This document shows, piece by piece, positions 6,404 to 10,637 of a DNA stretch of 10,637 bases. The translations under genes and the position numbers were made by a program. The notes below the pieces were generated by a model. The model was not told where the DNA came from. It saw only the letters and a list, made by a program, of their open reading frames with translations, and did no database searches. Each line of letters begins with the position of its first letter. Within the stretch, counting starts at the first letter, position 1. Location: positions 1-10,637 of the forward strand of contig JABLYK010000057.1 of the NCBI GenBank assembly GCA_018265835.1. Reading direction: 5' to 3'. Source of the DNA: Oscillospiraceae bacterium (GTDB lineage: Bacteria; Bacillota; Clostridia; Oscillospirales; Oscillospiraceae).

Positions 6404-6444
6404 AGCAAAACCCGCAGATTCGTCCGGAATCTGCGGGTTTTGCT
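6404..6444 (+). terminator. Bidirectional terminator between hypA copy 1 and the GntR gene
   Basis: An 18-bp perfect inverted repeat (6404-6421 with 6427-6444, loop GTCCG): AGCAAAACCCGCAGATTC and its complement. The arms carry AAAA on the 5' side and TTTT on the 3' side of the GC part, so it can end both hypA (stop at 6390) and the convergent GntR gene (stop at 6453). Confidence 0.85.
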
Positions 6445-6452
6445 GTAGCGGC

Positions 6453-7178
6453 TCAGAAATTCGTTTGAGAGCGATATTTTTCAAGTTGCTGATGCAGGCC
6501 GTCCTTCATGAGTGCGTATGCGCCATCACCGTCGCTTTGCGCAAAAAGATCTACAAATTTGTTGAGCAAATTCAAGGCGCTTTCAATGCTGGTGGTTCGG
6601 ATGTACGTCTCCCAGAAGGCGAGGGAGCCTTCCCGCACGGCGTTCATGGTCAGAGGCAGCATCGGGCTGCGGCTGAACCGGCAGATGGCGGCGTGAAACT
6701 CAAAAAATCGCTCCGCAAGTCCGGCGTAGGACATGGCGTCGGATGCGACATAGTGACCGATCTCATCAATCATTTTACGCAGCGTCAGGATATCCTCCTG
6801 CGTGTGGCACGCGGCAAATCGTTTCATGGCAAAGCCCTCGATTGCCAGACGCATATCGAAAATTGCACTGATGATGTCCGGGCTTAGATTGCTGCCGGTG
6901 AACCGCACAATGGCGTTGAAGGTTTCCAGATTGCCGGTGACCATATAATCGGCAACCGTGACGCCGCTCTGCGGCTTGATCCGCACAAGGCCGATGCGGG
7001 AAAGCTCCTCCAGACCGCTGTGGACAACCGTTTTGCTGATGCCCATTTGCTCGGCCAGCGCGCGTTCTGAGGGGAGCCGTTCGCCCACCGCGAGTCTGCC
7101 CGACAGGATCAGATTGGCAATTCGCTGCACAAACAGTTCCTTGATGGTTGGCGCTGTGATTTTTTCAAAGTTCTCCAT
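6453..7178 (-). CDS. GntR-family regulator, FadR/FCD subfamily
   Basis: A 241-residue transcription factor. Residues about 11-78 are a GntR winged helix (LPSERALAEQMGISKTVVHSGLEELSRIGLV, ending in a wing with G72), which binds short palindromic operators as a dimer. Residues about 105-235 fit the all-helical FCD effector domain (DMRLAIEGFAMKRF, FHAAI, and GLHQQLE near the end). FCD proteins usually sense small organic acids, sugar acids, amino acids or acyl-CoA. Of the usual metal-site histidines, His162 and His229 are visible, but the middle one (EHRAI-type motif) seems replaced near Lys207, so metal binding may be altered; this comes from a by-eye alignment. Start at 7176-7178 chosen for the GAGGGG site 7 nt upstream; a start at 7223 would lack one. 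It sits between the two oxidoreductase-hypA units and is divergent from the second, a likely target. Ligand unknown. Confidence 0.85.
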   Translation of the reverse strand: MENFEKITAPTIKELFVQRIANLILSGRLAVGERLPSERALAEQMGISKTVVHSGLEELSRIGLVRIKPQSGVTVADYMVTGNLETFNAIVRFTGSNLSPDIISAIFDMRLAIEGFAMKRFAACHTQEDILTLRKMIDEIGHYVASDAMSYAGLAERFFEFHAAICRFSRSPMLPLTMNAVREGSLAFWETYIRTTSIESALNLLNKFVDLFAQSDGDGAYALMKDGLHQQLEKYRSQTNF

Positions 7179-7208
7179 TTGCAATCCCCTCTGTGACCAG
7201 TTCTGTGC

Positions 7209-7244
7209 GTCTGACCATGCCAAAAAAACCGGTTGCGGTCAGAC
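7209..7244. promoter_or_regulatory. Inverted repeat, candidate GntR operator
   Basis: GTCTGACC (7209-7216) and GGTCAGAC (7237-7244) form an 8-bp inverted repeat. The right arm is also part of a local palindrome GGTC-A-GACC (7237-7245). The sites lie 31-67 bp upstream of the GntR start and within the divergent region. A related 9-mer GACCAATTT occurs at 7248-7256 and again at 7382-7390, just past the unit 2 promoter. Suggestive of autoregulation and control of unit 2; unproven. Confidence 0.4.
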
Positions 7245-7340
7245 CAAGACCAATTTCGCTCTTTTGTGTGCAGTTCCTATATTCCTGCATATAAAAACTT
7301 TGCGAAACGGCTGAAAACGACTGAATTTGATATGAAGTTA

Positions 7341-7369
7341 TTGACATTTGGCTGACAACTGCGTTTAAT
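7341..7369 (+). promoter_or_regulatory. Promoter of the second oxidoreductase-hypA unit
   Basis: TTGACA (7341-7346), a 17-bp spacer, TTTAAT (7364-7369). Transcription should start near 7376, giving a leader of about 65 nt. The GACCAATTT repeat at 7382-7390 would sit just inside the transcript, a position where a repressor could block initiation or early elongation. Confidence 0.7.
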
Positions 7370-7441
7370 ATAAATTGCATTGACCAATTTTTATTGTATC
7401 TGTAAATTTCAAAAATGTCAACTAAGGGGGAATAGGACATT

Positions 7442-10177
7442 ATGGCAGAAGAAAGAGAACTGATTCTGAAGCTGGGGGCAATGATCACGGACCGCATCCC
7501 GTATAAGCTGGGAATCAAGAAGCTGACGATGGACGATCCGGAGTGTGTGATTTTGAGTCGCACCGTCACCGACGAGGCGGCGGAGATCATGCTTAAGATG
7601 GGGCTGCGCAAGCCAAAGACGCTCGCTGAGATCGCCCGCATCACCGGCAAGGACCCGAAGCGCGTGGAAGAAGTGCTGGAGCAGACCGCGCGGACGGGCG
7701 CTGTGGAGTACAATTGGGAAAATCCCGCGCACGAAAAGCAGTATTATGTGCAGCAGTTTGTGCCCGGCATCGCGGAGATGACCAACATGGTGCTGCCGCA
7801 GGTGGAGGCGCACCCGGAGCTGGCGTGGGGCTTTGAGCGGATGACGTTCCTGCCGCTGGAGAAGATCACGGCGATGGTGCCTCCCGGAGGCGCAGGTATT
7901 GGTATGCACGTCGTGCCGGTTGAGAAGGCCATCCCGGCGAAGAATGAGACGGTGCCCGTCGAGCATATCTCGCACTGGCTGGATAAGTATGATGGGCAGC
8001 TCAGCGTGGGCTACTGCTCCTGCCGCAATGCCATGCGGCTGCGCGGCGAAGGCTGCGGTGAGATTCAGGACGACTGCTGCATCGGCCTCGGTGACTTTTC
8101 AAACTATCTGATCGAGACCGGCAAGGGCCGCGCGATCACCAAGGAGGAAGCGCTGCAGATTGTCCAGCGTGCGGAGGACAACGGCTACGTCCACCAGATC
8201 ACGAACATCGACGGTGAGGATAAGATTTTTGGCCTGTGCAACTGCGAGGTCGGTGTGTGCTTCGCCCTGCGCACATCGCAGCTGTTCAACACGCCGAATA
8301 TGTCTGCCTCCGCTTACCGGGCGCATGTCGATACGGAAAACTGCGTGGCCTGCGGCAAGTGCGTAGAGGTATGTCCCGCCGGCGCGGCGAAGCTCGGCCA
8401 GAAGCTCTGCACGAAAAACGGACCGATCGAATATCCCAAGCAGCCCCTGCCCGACGATACCCACTGGGGCGAGCACATGTGGAACAAGAACTACAGGGAC
8501 GACAACGAGAAAAACTGCCATGAGACTGGCACGGCGCCGTGCAAGACGGCGTGCCCCGCGCACATCGCGGTGCAGGGCTACATCAAGATGGCCGCTGAGG
8601 GGCGTTATCTCGATGCGCTGAAGCTCATCAAGCAGGATAACCCGTTCCCGGCCGTCTGCGGCTTTATCTGCAACCGCCGCTGCGAGGACGCCTGCACGCG
8701 CGGCAGCATTGACCGCGCCGTTGCGATCGACGAGATCAAGAAGTTCATTGCCGAGCAGGAACTCAAAGCGGAGAACCGCTACATCCCGAAGAAGATCCGC
8801 CACAAGGGCGACGACAAGGATTACGAAGAAAAGATCGCAATCATCGGCGCCGGCCCTGCAGGCTTGAGCTGCGCATACTATCTGGCGCAGATGGGCTATG
8901 CCAATGTCACGGTGTTCGACCGCAATAAGGAGCCGGGCGGTATGCTCACCATGGGCATTCCCAGCTTCCGTCTGGAAAAGAAGGTCATCAAAGCCGAAAT
9001 CGATGTGCTGCGCGAGATGGGCGTACATTTTCAGATGAACACGGAGATCGGCAAGGACATCACCATCCAGCAGCTGCGTGAGCAGGGCTACAAGGGCTTT
9101 TACGTTGCCATCGGTGCGCAGAAATCGCAATCGCTGCATATTCCCGGCGAAGAGCTGGAAGGCGTGTTCGGCGGTGTGGACTTCCTGCGCGAAGTGAACC
9201 TTGGCGAGAAGCCGAAGATCGGCAAGAAGTGCGCAGTCATCGGCGGCGGCAACGTCGCAATGGACGTGTGCCGCGCAGCGCGCCGTCTCGGCGCGGAGGA
9301 CACCTACATTGTCTACCGCCGTAGCGAGGCGGAAATGCCGGCCGACCCGGAAGAGGTCGCAGAGGCGATGGCAGAAGGCGTGCAGTTCTGCTACCTGAAC
9401 GCACCGGTTGAAATTATCGGCAATGAGAAGGGTGCGGTCACGGGCCTGAAGGTCGAGGTCATGGAGCTGGGAGCGCCGGACGAGCGCGGCAGAAGAAAGC
9501 CCGTCGGAACGGGCAAGTTCAAAACCATCAAGGTCAATTCCGTCATTGCCGCGGTCGGACAGCAGATCGACTGGGGCACGCTGGATGTCGGCGCGCTGGA
9601 AACCGGCAAGAAGGGCAACGCCCTGGCGGACGCGGTTACCTATCAGACGGCGGAGCGGGACATCTTCGTCGGCGGCGACTGCTATACCGGCCCGAAGTTC
9701 GCAATCGACGCGATCGCGGCAGGCCGCGAGGGCGCAACATCGCTGCACCGCTATGTGCAGGACGGACAGAGCCTTACCATCGGGCGCAACCTGCGTGAAT
9801 TCTATGAGCTGGACAAAAAGAACATCGTCGTGGGGCTGGATTGCTTTGACGCACCGGCACGCCAGGAAGTTCAGCATGACAAACGCAAGGCAATGACCTT
9901 CCGCAACGACCGTATTACATTTACGGAAGAGCAGGTGAAGGCAGAAGCGTCCCGCTGCCTCGGCTGCGGCGCGACGATCGTCGATCAGAACAAGTGCATC
10001 GGCTGCGGCCTGTGCACCACGAAGTGCGAGTTCGACGCGATCCACCTGACGCGTGACCATCCGGAGGCCTCGAAGATGATGAGGTACGAGGATAAGATTA
10101 AGGGCGTGCTGCCGTATGCGGCGAAGCGCGCGGTTAAGATCACGATCAAGGACCTCAAGGAAAAGTTCGCAAAGTAA
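7442..10177 (+). CDS. Multi-[4Fe-4S] FAD/NAD(P) oxidoreductase, NfnL/GltD-like, copy 2
   Basis: A 911-residue paralogue of the 3286-6018 product with the same domain order and all cluster cysteines kept: CSCR 192-195, ferredoxin CVACGKCVEVCP 301-311, GltD-type cysteines 359-418, GAGPAG 469-474, GGGNVA 601-606, and the C-terminal set at 839-862. One residue is inserted near 660. It has one extra cysteine (Cys212 beside Cys213). Similarity to copy 1 is uneven: about half of the first 100 residues are shared, residues about 274-351 are identical, the FAD/NAD(P) part differs moderately, and the last 71 codons are identical in DNA. The N-terminal winged-helix-like part is thus what differs, suggesting different partners or signals with a shared redox core. 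GGGGGAATAGGA precedes the ATG, the AGGA 4 nt away and AGGGGG 11 nt away. hypA follows after 27 nt. Physiological electron donor and acceptor unknown. Confidence 0.85.
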   Translation: MAEERELILKLGAMITDRIPYKLGIKKLTMDDPECVILSRTVTDEAAEIMLKMGLRKPKTLAEIARITGKDPKRVEEVLEQTARTGAVEYNWENPAHEKQYYVQQFVPGIAEMTNMVLPQVEAHPELAWGFERMTFLPLEKITAMVPPGGAGIGMHVVPVEKAIPAKNETVPVEHISHWLDKYDGQLSVGYCSCRNAMRLRGEGCGEIQDDCCIGLGDFSNYLIETGKGRAITKEEALQIVQRAEDNGYVHQITNIDGEDKIFGLCNCEVGVCFALRTSQLFNTPNMSASAYRAHVDTENCVACGKCVEVCPAGAAKLGQKLCTKNGPIEYPKQPLPDDTHWGEHMWNKNYRDDNEKNCHETGTAPCKTACPAHIAVQGYIKMAAEGRYLDALKLIKQDNPFPAVCGFICNRRCEDACTRGSIDRAVAIDEIKKFIAEQELKAENRYIPKKIRHKGDDKDYEEKIAIIGAGPAGLSCAYYLAQMGYANVTVFDRNKEPGGMLTMGIPSFRLEKKVIKAEIDVLREMGVHFQMNTEIGKDITIQQLREQGYKGFYVAIGAQKSQSLHIPGEELEGVFGGVDFLREVNLGEKPKIGKKCAVIGGGNVAMDVCRAARRLGAEDTYIVYRRSEAEMPADPEEVAEAMAEGVQFCYLNAPVEIIGNEKGAVTGLKVEVMELGAPDERGRRKPVGTGKFKTIKVNSVIAAVGQQIDWGTLDVGALETGKKGNALADAVTYQTAERDIFVGGDCYTGPKFAIDAIAAGREGATSLHRYVQDGQSLTIGRNLREFYELDKKNIVVGLDCFDAPARQEVQHDKRKAMTFRNDRITFTEEQVKAEASRCLGCGATIVDQNKCIGCGLCTTKCEFDAIHLTRDHPEASKMMRYEDKIKGVLPYAAKRAVKITIKDLKEKFAK

Positions 10178-10550
10178 TTTCAATTTCACCGAAGGAGAAC
10201 ATCCATGCACGAGCTGGGAACGGTTTTTTATGTCATCAAGGAAGTCGAAAAAATCGCAGAGGAAAATGCGCTGACGCAGGTCGGCAGCGTCACTCTGGAG
10301 GTCGGCGAGGTGAGCGGGATCATTCCGCGCTATCTGACGGACTGCTGGAACTGGGCGGTCAAGGACACGACCTATCTCAAGGGAGCGGAGTTGCGGATCG
10401 AGACGCTGGAGGCGGTGACCTACTGCGAGGATTGCCAGAAAACTTACCCAACGGTGAAGTACGCGAAAATTTGCCCTTACTGTAAAAGCGAACACACCTA
10501 TCTCCTGACGGGCAACGAATATAACATCAAGGAGATCGAAGCCTGTTAGC
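9962..10550 (+). repeat. 589-bp perfect repeat, copy 2
   Basis: Identical to 5803-6391, covering the 3' end of the second oxidoreductase gene and the whole second hypA. Immediately upstream, synonymous differences reappear (for example T5802/C9961), while hypA has none, so the boundary is sharp rather than graded. Confidence 0.95.
10205..10549 (+). CDS. hypA: HypA-family nickel metallochaperone, copy 2
   Basis: The second 114-residue HypA, identical to the 6046-6390 gene at every base, including the AAGGAG ribosome site and the 27-nt gap from the oxidoreductase. The Ni-binding MHE start and zinc cysteines C74, C77, C90 and C93 are intact, so it should be functional. Keeping a full second copy of a catalytic-scale chaperone in each unit is unusual and suggests either that HypA works stoichiometrically with its neighbour or that conversion simply carries it along. 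Its downstream terminator looks broken (10566-10583). Confidence 0.88.
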   Translation: MHELGTVFYVIKEVEKIAEENALTQVGSVTLEVGEVSGIIPRYLTDCWNWAVKDTTYLKGAELRIETLEAVTYCEDCQKTYPTVKYAKICPYCKSEHTYLLTGNEYNIKEIEAC

Positions 10551-10565
10551 GCGTAAAATCCCAAA

Positions 10566-10583
10566 GCCCCCGCAGATTCCGGA
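10566..10583 (+). terminator. Truncated terminator after hypA copy 2
   Basis: The sequence here contains CCCGCAGATTC followed closely by CGGA, matching the 5' arm and loop of the terminator after hypA copy 1. The expected ATCTGCGGG 3' arm is absent; a different sequence begins at 10584. It appears to be a terminator interrupted by an insertion, which would allow read-through into the element. Confidence 0.6.
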
Positions 10584-10637
10584 TGAATTGCACCCCATTT
10601 GTTAGACAGTATGATATACTATCTAACAAGTGGGGTG
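10584..10637. mobile_element. Probable end of an IS3/IS150-like element (partial)
   Basis: A TG-initiated sequence (TGAATTGCACCCCATTTG...) starts exactly where the terminator is cut. Within it, 10591-10612 and 10616-10637 form a near-perfect palindrome (22-bp arms, one G-T and one mismatch, loop GAT). TG-starting ends with CACCCC and GTTAGAC-type motifs resemble terminal repeats I associate with IS150-group IS3 elements. A hairpin near an IS end is often used to limit read-in transcription. No transposase is visible because the window ends, so a MITE is equally possible. Confidence 0.5.

Noticed and set aside
3229..6408. 1059-codon minus-strand open frame opposite oxidoreductase copy 1 and hypA
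   Set aside because: Shadow of the GC3-rich coding strand. The equivalent minus-strand frame opposite copy 2 (8099-10564) exists only because the two genes are paralogues; the sense proteins carry all the recognisable motifs.
7179..7223. GntR start at 7223
   Set aside because: The internal ATG at 7176-7178 has a strong GAGGGG site, and the extra 15 residues overlap the candidate operator repeats.
7275..7295. TATAT...ATATA inverted repeat as the GntR promoter or operator
   Set aside because: It may include a -10-like sequence on the minus strand, but no matching -35 was found; too weak to call.
7165..7713. Minus-strand open frame across the second promoter and the start of copy 2
   Set aside because: Antisense to copy 2 and running through A/T-rich intergenic DNA; no ribosome site and no recognisable protein.
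1..10637. CRISPR array, tRNA or rRNA gene
   Set aside because: No regularly spaced short repeats and no cloverleaf or rRNA-like segment were seen on either strand.

Overview
The window looks like chromosomal DNA from a moderately GC-rich Clostridia-type Firmicute, perhaps a gut Oscillospiraceae-like anaerobe. That placement is inferred from the purine-rich GGAG-type ribosome sites, consensus sigma-A promoters, very Fe-S-rich oxidoreductases, a lone HypA and low-GC intergenic DNA between GC-rich genes. No marker gene fixes the species.

Left third (1-3120, all minus strand): a complete methionine ABC importer operon, metN-metI-metQ. It is transcribed from a consensus promoter at 3092-3120 (TTGACA, 17 bp, TATAAT) and closed by a terminator hairpin at 104-136. 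Promoter and metN are separated by about 270 nt of leader. The leader carries no S-box that I can recognise. Instead it holds a well-started 38-codon ORF (2924-3040) with ten Met and four Cys codons, a hairpin built from those codons, and a strong intrinsic terminator (2851-2897) before metN. This is the layout of a ribosome-mediated transcription attenuator sensing methionine, and is the most interesting item in the window.

Right two thirds (3186-10550): two tandem copies of a two-gene unit. Each has a roughly 910-residue multi-cluster Fe-S/FAD/NAD(P) oxidoreductase followed 27 nt later by hypA. The oxidoreductases share about half of their first 100 residues, are identical around the ferredoxin domain, and end in a 589-bp stretch (5803-6391 and 9962-10550) with no difference, including all of hypA. 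Recent gene conversion, or selection plus conversion, is the simplest reading. Between the units lies a minus-strand GntR/FCD regulator (6453-7178), convergent with unit 1 and divergent from unit 2; it may control unit 2. Each unit has its own promoter.

Right edge (10551-10637): the terminator after unit 2 is a recognisable relative of the one after unit 1, but its 3' arm is missing. It is cut where a TG-starting sequence with a 22-bp-armed palindrome begins, probably the end of an IS3/IS150-like insertion sequence or a related small element continuing beyond the window.
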